Assembly (NCBI RefSeq): GCF_030546645.1
Contig: NZ_JAUOTO010000003.1
Coordinates: forward strand, 402,956 to 466,955
Source: Flavitalea plasmicola
GTDB lineage: Bacteria; Bacteroidota; Bacteroidia; Chitinophagales; Chitinophagaceae
DNA length: 64,000 bases
Reading direction: 5' to 3'
This document shows positions 8,041-16,775 of this stretch, piece after piece. The notes below the pieces were generated by a model. It had not been told where the DNA came from, did not search any database, and saw nothing but the letters and a program-made list of their open reading frames with translations. How positions within the stretch are numbered: position 1 is the stretch's first letter; every line of letters begins with the position of its first letter. The position numbers were made by a program, and so were the translations under genes.

Positions 8041-9072
8041 TTACCACGAAAAAAATACAGAAATATTTCCCACCTCGTGGCTGTAAAGACCTTTCATCGC
8101 CGGCGAAGAAGTATTTTGGGTAAAAGAGATGCTGAAATTTCCTGACGAGACAACTGCCCCATAATTTATTCCATACATCCAATTCCGCAGCGCTCTATAG
8201 GGTAGGGGGGCAGTTGATTTGCCCGGGTGGCCATACCGGGTATTGGGATTGCCGGTGAACATGCCGCCTTCCAATAAAGCATTGGTGAAAATGATCTGCG
8301 CCTCTGGTTTGAGGATAAGGTATGCCTGCCATTTTTTTCTCCTTCCGCCGTCGGTGCTGCGACCGCCGTATTGACGCATGTAACCCTGGAAATAGGGGTT
8401 CATTTTCCCTATCCGGATCAATGGGTAAAATGCCATGCCGTTCATCATCGTTCCGGCGAAGACCTGGGCGCCGCCGATAACTTCCAGGGTATGGCCCGAG
8501 GCCGCCAGCTGCTTTTCTGCCGTCATATTGATGTTGAGCAGCAAGTCGTTCCTGAACTGGTGCGCCCACCCCATGGGCCGCTGGTAATGGATCAGCCGGT
8601 GAATAAAGGTCTGCGTCTCCGCTGCAAACGAAGCCGGACCAATGACGCCTGCCACCAGTTCCGTCTGCCAGTCGAATTTTTTGTCGGCATTATACGAATA
8701 AAGCGTGTGGGTAGCAACAAGGGCGCCCGAATAAGGGTAGTCGTCCGGTTGATAGTCCGGCGTGCTGATATCATTCGGCGTGAACATCAGCTGCATGATA
8801 CCCCACCCATACACGTCCATGCTGCTGGCGCCTGCTTTCGGCAGAAGCCTGTCAATGGCGTTGCGGGAGGGATGCTGCTTTGTGTAGAACAGATCGATCC
8901 GGGTACCATTCGTGTAAGCGTTGTCGGTCCCTGCTCCCCGGGTATTGATAAAATCATTGTCCTCATAAATGCGGAACAAAAAGGTGGGCGCTTCCTGCGC
9001 AAGAAGCGCCTCACCTCCTACGCACCCTGCTGATAGCAGCAGGGTGGTCATACAACGTAAAAATTGTTTCAT
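8041..9072 (-). CDS. LpxR-type lipid A deacylase family protein (DUF2219)
   Basis: 343 residues with an N-terminal signal peptide (cleavage near ALLAQ). The first mature segment, FLFRIYEDNDFINTRG then TDNAYTNGTRIDLFY, matches the start of the LpxR family, where Asn and Asp of the (E)NDxx motif are catalytic and bind calcium. The GWGIMQLMFTPNDI strand and the YPYSGALVATHTLYSYN segment are also family landmarks. LpxR removes the 3'-acyloxyacyl chain from lipid A in the outer membrane. The regulator marR lies just upstream on the same strand and shares its candidate operator. I infer envelope remodelling under MarR control. Confidence 0.8.
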   Translation of the reverse strand: MKQFLRCMTTLLLSAGCVGGEALLAQEAPTFLFRIYEDNDFINTRGAGTDNAYTNGTRIDLFYTKQHPSRNAIDRLLPKAGASSMDVYGWGIMQLMFTPNDISTPDYQPDDYPYSGALVATHTLYSYNADKKFDWQTELVAGVIGPASFAAETQTFIHRLIHYQRPMGWAHQFRNDLLLNINMTAEKQLAASGHTLEVIGGAQVFAGTMMNGMAFYPLIRIGKMNPYFQGYMRQYGGRSTDGGRRKKWQAYLILKPEAQIIFTNALLEGGMFTGNPNTRYGHPGKSTAPLPYRALRNWMYGINYGAVVSSGNFSISFTQNTSSPAMKGLYSHEVGNISVFFSW

Positions 9073-9125
9073 AGCCTGTCATGTTTGATTCTTTAATTGA
9101 TTGCTGCATCGAAAAAGCCTTTCTA

Positions 9126-9137
9126 TTGTTTATACTA
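9126..9137. promoter_or_regulatory. Degenerate second MarR-type operator upstream of lpxR-like gene
   Basis: TTGTTTATACTA differs from the palindrome TTGTATATACAA at two positions. Its centre is 30 bp, about three helical turns, from the perfect copy at 9156-9167, a spacing that would put two bound dimers on one DNA face. Confidence 0.35.
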
Positions 9138-9155
9138 TTCCTTTTTTCCCAACTA

Positions 9156-9167
9156 TTGTATATACAA
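9156..9167. promoter_or_regulatory. MarR-type operator upstream of lpxR-like gene
   Basis: TTGTATATACAA is a perfect 12-bp palindrome 84 bases upstream of the LpxR-like start codon and directly after the marR stop region. The same palindrome with the same left flank (ACTATTGTATATACAA) occurs upstream of marR at 9658-9669. MarR proteins commonly bind palindromes of this size near their own gene and targets. Confidence 0.6.
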
Positions 9168-9185
9168 CAATTGAGGAAAAAAAAT

Positions 9186-9638
9186 TTACTTTCTGAATTT
9201 TTCCAGGAGACCTGCCAATAATATATGTTCCTGGTCCGTCAATTTATTCTCATAGTAACATTGATGACCTTCTTTTAGTTTGGATTCGATTTTATCCAAA
9301 AAAGCAAGGCCTTTTGCCGTAATGGAAATGTCTACCCGTCTGCGATTGTTCTCATCGATGTCCCTGGTAACCAGTCCTTTTACCCGCAGCTTTTCCACCA
9401 GCCTGGTGGCATTGCTCATTTTGTGGAACATCTGTTCCTGCACATGGCAGAGGTTGCAGGTCTTGCCACATTTTTTTAATATGAACAGGACATTCAACTG
9501 CTGTTCGGAGATCCCGAAGGGTTTGACCGTCTCGTTCAGGCGATCGCTTATCCAATACCCGGTTTTCAGGATACCTGTTACGGCCAGTTTCCATGGCGCA
9601 TCCTGTTCTTCTACCTGTTTGGGCTTTTGCCGGGGCAT
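9186..9638 (-). CDS. MarR family transcriptional regulator with CxxxCxxC motif
   Basis: 150 residues. The winged-helix domain is clear: ISEQQLNVLFILKKCG (helix 2), the recognition helix HKMSNATRLVEKLRVKGLVTR, then the wing DENNRRRVDISITAKGLAFLDKI. Dimerisation helices flank it. Three cysteines lie close together at 57, 61 and 64 (CGKTCNLC), just before the recognition helix, which could allow redox or metal sensing; this is inference. Probable targets are its own promoter and the LpxR-like gene, since the same palindrome precedes both. Its promoter region is 9639-9686. Confidence 0.85.
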   Translation of the reverse strand: MPRQKPKQVEEQDAPWKLAVTGILKTGYWISDRLNETVKPFGISEQQLNVLFILKKCGKTCNLCHVQEQMFHKMSNATRLVEKLRVKGLVTRDIDENNRRRVDISITAKGLAFLDKIESKLKEGHQCYYENKLTDQEHILLAGLLEKFRK

Positions 9639-9657
9639 AATGATGTTTTAACGACTA

Positions 9658-9669
9658 TTGTATATACAA
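9658..9669. promoter_or_regulatory. MarR-type operator upstream of marR (autoregulation)
   Basis: Perfect palindrome TTGTATATACAA, 20 bases upstream of the marR start codon. It is identical to the copy before the LpxR-like gene and shares four more bases of left flank with it. Confidence 0.6.
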
Positions 9670-9686
9670 GTGTGTATTTGGAAAAG

Positions 9687-9718
9687 TTCACGGCCAGAAA
9701 TTTATTTCTGGCCGTGAA
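9687..9718 (-). terminator. Perfect hairpin terminator of the GH78 gene
   Basis: TTCACGGCCAGAAA and TTTCTGGCCGTGAA form a perfect 14-bp stem with a TTTA loop, 23 bases beyond the GH78 stop on the minus strand, before marR. Confidence 0.75.
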
Positions 9719-9740
9719 GCATTATTTCGGTGGTGAAGCA

Positions 9741-12476
9741 CTATTTTCCTTTTTCTGCCCCTGCCTGCTGCTCGTCCTCTTTCACGGCAAAATGGTAGGT
9801 TCCGGACCCCAGGCTCAGCATCAGATATCCTCTGCCCACCCCAGCCACTTTTATCTCCTTCACATTTCCCAGCAGGTGCCCGCTCTCCGTCACCAGTCCG
9901 CCTTCCGGGGCCGGGATATAAACGGTGGAGCTGGTATTGGCAGGTATGGTGACATCCAGTAATAAAGAATCCTTATCCCGGCGCCAGTGGGAGACCAGCT
10001 CGCCATAGCCCGTCTGGAGCCTGGCCTCTGCCTCTTTCAACCCGCCCCCGGGATGCGGATAGATCATGCTATGCTTATAGCCTGCCCCGTCCTCATAAGT
10101 GTCCACTCCGGCCACGAAGCGATACATCCAGTCGCCGATGGCCCCGTAGGAATAATGGTTAAAAGAGTTCATGCCTGCGTTTTCAAAGCTGCCGTCAGGC
10201 CTGATCCCATCCCATCTTTCCCAAATGGTGGTAGCACCCATCTTCACCGGATAAAGCCAGGAAGGATAGCTTTCCTGCATCAGCAGCCGGTAGGCTACAT
10301 CTGTAAAACCCCACCTGCTCAGGACATGGCAGAGATACGGCGTGCCCAAAAAACCGGTGGTAAGGTGATAATCATAATCTTTTACATTATCCGCCAGTCT
10401 CCTCGCCGCCTGCATTTGCAGTGAATCAGGGAGCATGTCGAACTGCAGGGCCAGTACATAGGCTGTCTGTGTGCCGGAAACCAACCTGCCATTGGGCGTC
10501 ATGTATTCCCTTGTGAAGGCGGCTTTGATCCGCTTCAGCAGCTGTTCATAAGCGGCGACCTCTTCTTTTTTATTCAACACCCTGGCTGCATTGATGAGCA
10601 GCTGCGTGCTGTGCGCGTAAAAGCATTGAGCGATGAGGTATTTATCCGTCACTGCCGAGCGGCCGTCATTGTCGTCGAATGGCCGGTAGAAAAGCCAGTC
10701 CCCGAAATGGAACCCTGTGTTCCAGAGATCGTTCCTGCTCTGCGACCGCATATATTCCACCCAGGCCTTCATGGAAGGATACTGGTCTTCCAGCACGCGC
10801 TGGTCACCGTATGCGAGGTAAAGGTTCCACGGTATTACGGTGCCCACGTCTGCCCAGCCTGCGCTGGCGCCGTTGCCCAGCACATTGGGGATGACAAAAG
10901 GTATGGCGCCCGCAGGTGATTGGTCTGCTGCTACGTCCTTTAGCCATTTGGTGAAAAAATTATCCACGCCCATGTTATAGGCTGCTGTCCGGGAGAACAC
11001 CTGTGCATCCCCGGTCCATCCCAGCCGCTCGTCCCGCTGCGGGCAATCGGTGGGTACGTCCAGGAAGTTGCCCCGTTGCCCCCACTGGATATTGTGCTGC
11101 AATTGATTGATGAGGGCATCCGAGCAGTGAAAATATCCTGTCTTCGTCATGTCTGAATACAAAGCCACTGCCTGCAGATCGTCCGTGGCCAATTTGCCGG
11201 GATATCCTTCCACGCGGATATAACGGAAACCATGAAAGGTAAAGCGCGGCTCGAATACTTCCTCACCGCCTCCTTTCAGAATAAAGGTATCGCTGGCCCT
11301 GGCGCTGCGGAGATTCTCCGTATAGAAATTTCCTGTTTTGTCGAGCACTTCCGCGTGGGAGATGATAATACGGTCTCCGGCTTTTCCATTGGCTTTAAGC
11401 ACCACATGGCCCACCAGGTTCTGACCAAAGTCGACCAGCTGGTCGCCGGCAGGACTGTTGAAGATCCCTTTGGGATGGAAGACCTCCTGTTTTCTCACCG
11501 GCTCACTATGCGTGGCGACAAGATTGTTCATGGGGAATGCCGCTACCCGCACACCGCTCCAATCCTTATCATCATAGCCCGGCAAGGCCCATCCTGCCTT
11601 CTCTTCCCGTGCGTCGATCGTCTCCCCGTGATAGATCTCCGCACTCCTGATCGCACCGGTGGAAGATTTCCAGCTGCCGTCGGAGACAATGGTCTCGGTG
11701 CTGCCGTCTTTATATTTGATCACCAGCTGCAGCAGCAATGAAATATCCTTGCCATAAAAATCTTTTTGCCGTTCGAATCCGATGTACCCCCTGTACCAGC
11801 CACTGGCCAGCGTTACGCCCAGCGCATTACGGCCACTACGGATGAGCGATGTCACATCATAGGTCTGGTATTGCAGCCGTTTGAGGTAGGAGGTCCATCC
11901 TGGCTGCAGACAGCCATCACCGATAGGACGACCGTTCAGCTGCGCTTCATACAATCCGTGAGCCGTGATATAGGCGGTGGCAGATTCCACGGAGTTAGCA
12001 GATGTAAATTCTTTCCGGAACAGCGGGCTGGGGCGCGACGAGGGCTCTTCATAGCCGGGGCTTATCCACTTTGCCACATAATCCTGCTGCGGGGCGAATA
12101 AAGCGGTCTGCCACCAGGCCGGGTCGCTCCAGCCTGTGCCACGGCCTTTATTATCCCATATGCGTACCTGCCAGTAATAACGGGTGCCGGATACCAAAGG
12201 TGTTCCGGCATAAGGTACCCATAAGGATTGATCGGAACTTATTTTGCCGGAGCTCCAGACCACTTCTTTTCCGCCCCTGGTGACCTTTATCTCAAAAGCT
12301 GTCTGCTGCAGCCCCCTTTCGGGACCTGAAAGCTGCCAGCTGAACCGGGGTTGCCGGACATCCAGGCCAATGGGGTTGGAAAGATTTTCAGTCAGGAGAT
12401 GCCCTGGCTTTACCTGGGCAAAGGACAGAAGGCAAAGTAGCTGTAGCATAGCCAGGGAGCAAGCAAATTTGATCAT
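9741..12476 (-). CDS. Alpha-L-rhamnosidase, GH78
   Basis: 911 residues from ATG 12476; this start gives a proper signal peptide (MIKFACSLAMLQLLCLLSFAQ), while the longer frame to 12512 does not. Order: Ig-like/Fn3 N-terminal domain with the NPIGLDVRQPRFSWQL opening, two beta-sandwich domains (family Bac_rhamnosid_N and CBM67-like region), then the (alpha/alpha)6 catalytic domain and a C-terminal beta domain. The acidic motif CPQRDERLGWTGD near residues 478-490 carries the conserved catalytic-site Asp and Glu. GH78 enzymes release terminal alpha-L-rhamnose from pectin, glycosides or polysaccharides. It lies 66 bases after deoR on the same strand, so they are probably cotranscribed and divergent from the SusC operon. 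Confidence 0.92.
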   Translation of the reverse strand: MIKFACSLAMLQLLCLLSFAQVKPGHLLTENLSNPIGLDVRQPRFSWQLSGPERGLQQTAFEIKVTRGGKEVVWSSGKISSDQSLWVPYAGTPLVSGTRYYWQVRIWDNKGRGTGWSDPAWWQTALFAPQQDYVAKWISPGYEEPSSRPSPLFRKEFTSANSVESATAYITAHGLYEAQLNGRPIGDGCLQPGWTSYLKRLQYQTYDVTSLIRSGRNALGVTLASGWYRGYIGFERQKDFYGKDISLLLQLVIKYKDGSTETIVSDGSWKSSTGAIRSAEIYHGETIDAREEKAGWALPGYDDKDWSGVRVAAFPMNNLVATHSEPVRKQEVFHPKGIFNSPAGDQLVDFGQNLVGHVVLKANGKAGDRIIISHAEVLDKTGNFYTENLRSARASDTFILKGGGEEVFEPRFTFHGFRYIRVEGYPGKLATDDLQAVALYSDMTKTGYFHCSDALINQLQHNIQWGQRGNFLDVPTDCPQRDERLGWTGDAQVFSRTAAYNMGVDNFFTKWLKDVAADQSPAGAIPFVIPNVLGNGASAGWADVGTVIPWNLYLAYGDQRVLEDQYPSMKAWVEYMRSQSRNDLWNTGFHFGDWLFYRPFDDNDGRSAVTDKYLIAQCFYAHSTQLLINAARVLNKKEEVAAYEQLLKRIKAAFTREYMTPNGRLVSGTQTAYVLALQFDMLPDSLQMQAARRLADNVKDYDYHLTTGFLGTPYLCHVLSRWGFTDVAYRLLMQESYPSWLYPVKMGATTIWERWDGIRPDGSFENAGMNSFNHYSYGAIGDWMYRFVAGVDTYEDGAGYKHSMIYPHPGGGLKEAEARLQTGYGELVSHWRRDKDSLLLDVTIPANTSSTVYIPAPEGGLVTESGHLLGNVKEIKVAGVGRGYLMLSLGSGTYHFAVKEDEQQAGAEKGK

Positions 12477-12542
12477 GGTGCTGTAGTTGAGACAGCAAAT
12501 ATAGCGGTACAACCATCATGTACCATCCTGGAAAACAGACAA

Positions 12543-13325
12543 TTAAAGAATAGTGAGATTTTTGGACCTGTAAGCCTGCAATTCCGCGCTGTCAGGGGGC
12601 AGCTCCGTGAGCAGATAATGGATCTCGTCAATATCCGCGATCTTCATTTGCATGGTGGAGTTCAGCTTTTCGGAAATAGCCAGGATAGCAACTTTCTCTG
12701 CCGCCTTGATCATCGCTTTCTTCACCTGGATCGTTTCCCAGTCAGAGTCGGTAAGCCCGTTGCCGTAGTCGATGGCGTTGGTGCCCAGGATGCAAAGGTC
12801 TGCCTTGATGTCCGCAAGATATTCGAAGACCTCTCCACTGACAGTCATCTGGCTATACGCGGAGATCTGTCCGCCGATCATGATCGTCTTGATCATTGGT
12901 TTGTCCAGTAATTCCACGGCCGTCAGCACATTCACCGTAATAAAGGTGGCCCGCAGCTTATTGGGTATGCGCTTGATGAATTCACGTATGGTCGTTCCGC
13001 CACCAATGAGGACGATCATGTCATCCCGCAGCAGCTCTATTGCCTTTTCTGCGATCACCAGCTTATTGGATTGTGCATAGGTCTCCGAATCATGTCCGAT
13101 GTGGTAGGCCCCCGACATCACGCCTCCTTTTATCCGGATCACCTGCCCCTCTTCCGCCAATTCATTCACATCCCGGCGGATCGTATCCTCGGAAACGTCG
13201 ATCAGGTTAACGAGGTCATTGAACATCAGCCGTGTATGTATGTTCACCTGCTTGAGGATCAGCATTTTCCGTTCTTTTTTCGGCAGCGATACGCCCACAT
13301 TGCCATTCGCCTTGATCTTTGTCAT
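12543..13325 (-). CDS. DeoR family transcriptional regulator
   Basis: 260 residues from ATG 13325 (MTKIKANGNVGV), chosen because the longer frame adds an atypical tail lying in the operator region. The HTH covers about residues 18-45 with the DeoR signature LVNLIDVSEDTIRRDVNELAEEG. The sensor domain (about 75-235) has the phosphosugar-binding IGGGTTIREFIKRIP and ILGTNAIDYGNGLTDSDWETIQVKKAMI motifs. DeoR proteins usually repress sugar genes until a phosphorylated intermediate binds. Position between GH78 and susC makes it the likely regulator of this locus. The ligand could be a phosphorylated product of the KdgK-like kinase; that is inference. Confidence 0.88.
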   Translation of the reverse strand: MTKIKANGNVGVSLPKKERKMLILKQVNIHTRLMFNDLVNLIDVSEDTIRRDVNELAEEGQVIRIKGGVMSGAYHIGHDSETYAQSNKLVIAEKAIELLRDDMIVLIGGGTTIREFIKRIPNKLRATFITVNVLTAVELLDKPMIKTIMIGGQISAYSQMTVSGEVFEYLADIKADLCILGTNAIDYGNGLTDSDWETIQVKKAMIKAAEKVAILAISEKLNSTMQMKIADIDEIHYLLTELPPDSAELQAYRSKNLTIL

Positions 13326-13357
13326 AATGAAAAAACTGTTTTCTGGCTTCTTAAAAA

Positions 13358-13581
13358 TTTGCAGTATTTGCAAAATTGCAATGCTTTCCAGCCTTCCGAT
13401 CTGCAATGATACGGGTTTTGCTTAATAAATGAAAGTCCGGCTATAAAAGGTAAGGGTAAAATCCGCAAACTTTCGGTTAATAATTGGCTATCCAGCCTTA
13501 TTATGCAAAATATTTGCAGTATTTTTTTCATTTTCGGATTAAAATGATAAATTCGGGGAGGATTTTGCAAAATAGTCGCAA
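13358..13581. promoter_or_regulatory. Operator cluster between deoR and susC (three TGCA-type sites)
   Basis: Three related palindromic sites stand in the 287-base divergent region. Site 1 (13368-13381) is TTGCA-AAAT-TGCAA, preceded by TTTGCAGTATT. Site 2 (13505-13517) is GCAAA-ATA-TTTGC, followed by AGTATT. Site 3 (13565-13581) is TTGC-N9-GCAA. The word TTTGCAGTATT occurs at sites 1 and 2. Site 1 sits next to deoR and site 3 is 31 bases before the susC ATG, as expected for a regulator acting on both promoters. No convincing TAnnTTTG -7 box was found. Confidence 0.5.
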
Positions 13582-13612
13582 CTATCCCATCACTAACTAA
13601 AACTACTGCACA

Positions 13613-16600
13613 ATGAAAAGATTCCACCCGAAAGTCTTGGGCAGCCTGCTGATCTGCTGTCTACTGGCGATCCCGGCCAGTCATGCCCAGGCGCAGGACG
13701 CCAAATCTCTCCGCATCAATGGTACTGTTCGCAGTGTATCCGATGGATTGCCCATTGCGGGCGCTACTGTTGTTCTTGTCGCCAATAAGAAAATCGCTAC
13801 GGCCACCGATGCTTCGGGCAGCTTTACCCTGGTAATACCTGCCGATGTCACTGCCCGTACGCTGGAGATCAGTTCCATTGGTTTCAGCAGTAAGCAGGTG
13901 GAGGTTCAACCCGGGCAGGCCGTATTGTCCATTACCCTGGAAGGCAGCCGGTCCAGCCTCAATGAAGTAGTGGTGACGGCGCTGGGCATCAGCCGTCAGA
14001 AGAAATCACTGGGTTACTCAGTCACCGAAGTAAAAGGATCTGAATTTACCCAGGCGCGTGAGAATAATATTGCCAATGCGCTCACCGGTAAGGTCGCCGG
14101 TGTCAACGCCGTAGGTATTTCCACAGGACCCGGTGGCAGCAGCCGCGTCACTATCCGGGGGAATGGCAGTTTCGGCGAAAACCAACCGTTGTATGTGGTC
14201 AACGGGATGCCGATCGATAACTCTGTGCCTGGTGGTGCTCCCACTGTCAACGGCATCACTTTCAATGTGGACCGCGGCGATGGCATCGGAGATATCAATC
14301 CCGACGACATCGAATCCATCACCGTCCTGAAAGGCGGTACGGCCTCGGCGTTATACGGTTCCCGTGCCAGCAATGGCGTCATCCTGATCACCACTAAAAA
14401 GGGCCGTACACAAAAAGGCGTCGGTCTGGAATACAATACAACAGGAACACTGGAGAATGTTGCGGTGATCCCCGATTATCAATTCGAATACGGGCAGGGC
14501 GACGGGGGTAAAAAACCGACGGACATCGGGGCTTCCCGGAACACCGGGCGCCGTTCCTGGGGTGCGAAGATCGACGGCTCCACGGACTATGTCGGCGTGG
14601 ACGGTAAAACGCATCCTTACACTGCCCAAAAGAACAATTTCCAGAACTATTATCACACGGGTAAAACCCTTACCAATACCATCGCCTTGTCCGGCGGCAA
14701 CGAATTTACCACCTACCGGTTCAGCGCATCCGATCTCAACAGCAAGGGCATCCTCCCGAGAACGACCATAGACCGCAAGACGTTCAACCTTGCCGTCAAC
14801 AGCCGGCTGACCGATAAGCTTTCGCTGGACGCCCTGGCCCAGTATAACCTGGAGGTGGGGCATAACCGCACCAGCGCCGGCGACGCCCTCGGCAATCCCA
14901 ACTGGGTTCCCCTGGAAATAGCCAATACCGCTGACGTACGCTGGCTCGCACCCGGCTACGATTCATTGGGTAATGAAACACCGTGGAACGATGCCCCCAT
15001 CGCCTCCAACGGGTATTTCGTCCAGAATAAGTTCCAGGAAAATGATACCAAGAACCGCTTTCTCGGTCAGGCTTCGCTTTCCTACAAGCTGCTGCCCAAC
15101 CTGGTGTTCAAGGGCACGGTGAGCCGTGATTTTTACAACTATAATTACACCAATATCATGCCGACCGGCACCCTGTACGTGCTCACCGGGCAATATGCCG
15201 GGGTGAAATCCGATGTATCGGAAACCAACGCGCTGTTCACGACTACCTATAACACCCGTGTCGGGGATGACTTCGGTATTGCGGTGATGGGCGGCGCCAA
15301 CAGCCGTAAGTTCCGGAACCAGCAGCTGACCCTTTCCGGGCTGAACTTTACCATTCCCTATTTCTATTCTTTTACCAACCTGTCCACTTCCTCCGTAACG
15401 CCATTTACTTCACATTTAACCACGAATTCGGCCTTCGGCTCAGTGGACCTCGATTATAAGAGTCTCTTCTTCCTCAGCTTCACCGGCCGTAAGGACTGGT
15501 TCTCCACGCTGAGCCCAAAGCATTACGGCGTTTTTTATCCCAGCATCGGAGGCAGCTTCATCCTGTCTGATGCGGTGAGTCTGCCGGCCATATTCAACCT
15601 GGCGAAGATCAGGGGCTCCTGGGCAAAGGTGGGCGGCGGCGCACCGGACCCTTACGCCATCAACCTGACCTACAGCAGCGTTCCCAGCTCCGGCCAGCCT
15701 TTGCAGAGCGTGACGCCGGATCCCAACGCTTTTACGAACATCATCTCCAATCCCGATCTAAAGCCTTTTACCTCCACGACCTACGAGGCAGGGTTCGAGC
15801 TCAGCATGCTGAATCACAGGTTGGGGTTGGATGTTACGTATTACAACCGGAAGACTACCAACGAGATCCTTCCGACGACCATCTCCACGACCTCCGGCTA
15901 TAGCGCAGCCTATCTCAACATAGGTCAGCTGAACAATAAAGGAATTGAAATGCTGCTCACCGGTACGCCCATTAAAATGGGCGATTTCAGCTGGAATGTC
16001 AGCTACAATGTGGCTTACAACAATAATAAGGTAATACAGCTGGCGCCGGGATTGACCTCTTTCCCCGTGGCTCAAAGCGTAAACGGCTATACCACCCTTC
16101 AGCATATTGTCGGGCAGCCCTTCGGTATGCTGGTAGGCACCAGCATGCTGAAAAATGCCAATGGCGACACCGTCTTCAATGCCACCAGCGGTCTTCCCGT
16201 TATAGCGCCTTCGCATAATCTCGGCAAGAGCGTGGCGCCCTGGACCATGGGCCTGACCAATGAGTTCCATTATAAACGTTTTGGCTTCAGCTTCCTCATT
16301 GACGGTAAGTTCGGGAATAAGATATTCTCCATCTTCGAGGTCTATGCCACCCGTATGGGCAAGTTGAAATCCACGCTGAAAGGACGGGAAAATGGTCTCA
16401 CTGTAAATGGCGTGGATCAGGCGGGCAATAAATACGCCAGGACTGTTCCCATATCCGGCCTCCGGGTTTATTACGACAACTATAAAACATATTCGGACCT
16501 GTTCGTGCACGACGGCAGCTTTGTCAAACTGCGCCAGGTGATCGCCAGCTACAACCTGCCCATCAGCAAATGGCATCTCGGCAGGCTCCAGTCTGCCAAC

Positions 16601-16756
16601 ATCGGGTTCGTTGCCCGCAACCTGTTCATCCTGTACAGGAAGACAAAGAACTTCGATCCGGAACAAAGCCTTACTAACAGCAACGCCCAGGGCTTCGAAT
16701 CCATCGGTCTGCCCAGGACCCGTTCCTATGGGCTCAACCTGTCGTTGAAATTTTAA
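13613..16756 (+). CDS. susC-like: SusC/RagA family TonB-linked outer-membrane protein
   Basis: 1047 residues. Signal peptide ends at SHAQAQ. A carboxypeptidase-regulatory-like domain follows (about 33-108; INGTVRSVSDGLPIAGATV). Next is the SusC-specific TonB-box region NEVVVTALGISRQKKSLGYSV, the plug (about 135-260, with GGSSRVTIRGNGSFGENQPLYVV and DIESITVLKGGTASALYGSR), and a 22-strand barrel ending in YGLNLSLKF. It imports oligosaccharides across the outer membrane with energy from TonB/ExbBD, with the SusD partner as lid. First gene of the rightward operon; susD starts 19 bases after its stop. Confidence 0.96.
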   Translation: MKRFHPKVLGSLLICCLLAIPASHAQAQDAKSLRINGTVRSVSDGLPIAGATVVLVANKKIATATDASGSFTLVIPADVTARTLEISSIGFSSKQVEVQPGQAVLSITLEGSRSSLNEVVVTALGISRQKKSLGYSVTEVKGSEFTQARENNIANALTGKVAGVNAVGISTGPGGSSRVTIRGNGSFGENQPLYVVNGMPIDNSVPGGAPTVNGITFNVDRGDGIGDINPDDIESITVLKGGTASALYGSRASNGVILITTKKGRTQKGVGLEYNTTGTLENVAVIPDYQFEYGQGDGGKKPTDIGASRNTGRRSWGAKIDGSTDYVGVDGKTHPYTAQKNNFQNYYHTGKTLTNTIALSGGNEFTTYRFSASDLNSKGILPRTTIDRKTFNLAVNSRLTDKLSLDALAQYNLEVGHNRTSAGDALGNPNWVPLEIANTADVRWLAPGYDSLGNETPWNDAPIASNGYFVQNKFQENDTKNRFLGQASLSYKLLPNLVFKGTVSRDFYNYNYTNIMPTGTLYVLTGQYAGVKSDVSETNALFTTTYNTRVGDDFGIAVMGGANSRKFRNQQLTLSGLNFTIPYFYSFTNLSTSSVTPFTSHLTTNSAFGSVDLDYKSLFFLSFTGRKDWFSTLSPKHYGVFYPSIGGSFILSDAVSLPAIFNLAKIRGSWAKVGGGAPDPYAINLTYSSVPSSGQPLQSVTPDPNAFTNIISNPDLKPFTSTTYEAGFELSMLNHRLGLDVTYYNRKTTNEILPTTISTTSGYSAAYLNIGQLNNKGIEMLLTGTPIKMGDFSWNVSYNVAYNNNKVIQLAPGLTSFPVAQSVNGYTTLQHIVGQPFGMLVGTSMLKNANGDTVFNATSGLPVIAPSHNLGKSVAPWTMGLTNEFHYKRFGFSFLIDGKFGNKIFSIFEVYATRMGKLKSTLKGRENGLTVNGVDQAGNKYARTVPISGLRVYYDNYKTYSDLFVHDGSFVKLRQVIASYNLPISKWHLGRLQSANIGFVARNLFILYRKTKNFDPEQSLTNSNAQGFESIGLPRTRSYGLNLSLKF

Positions 16757-16775
16757 TTGATTACTTCAAACAGCA

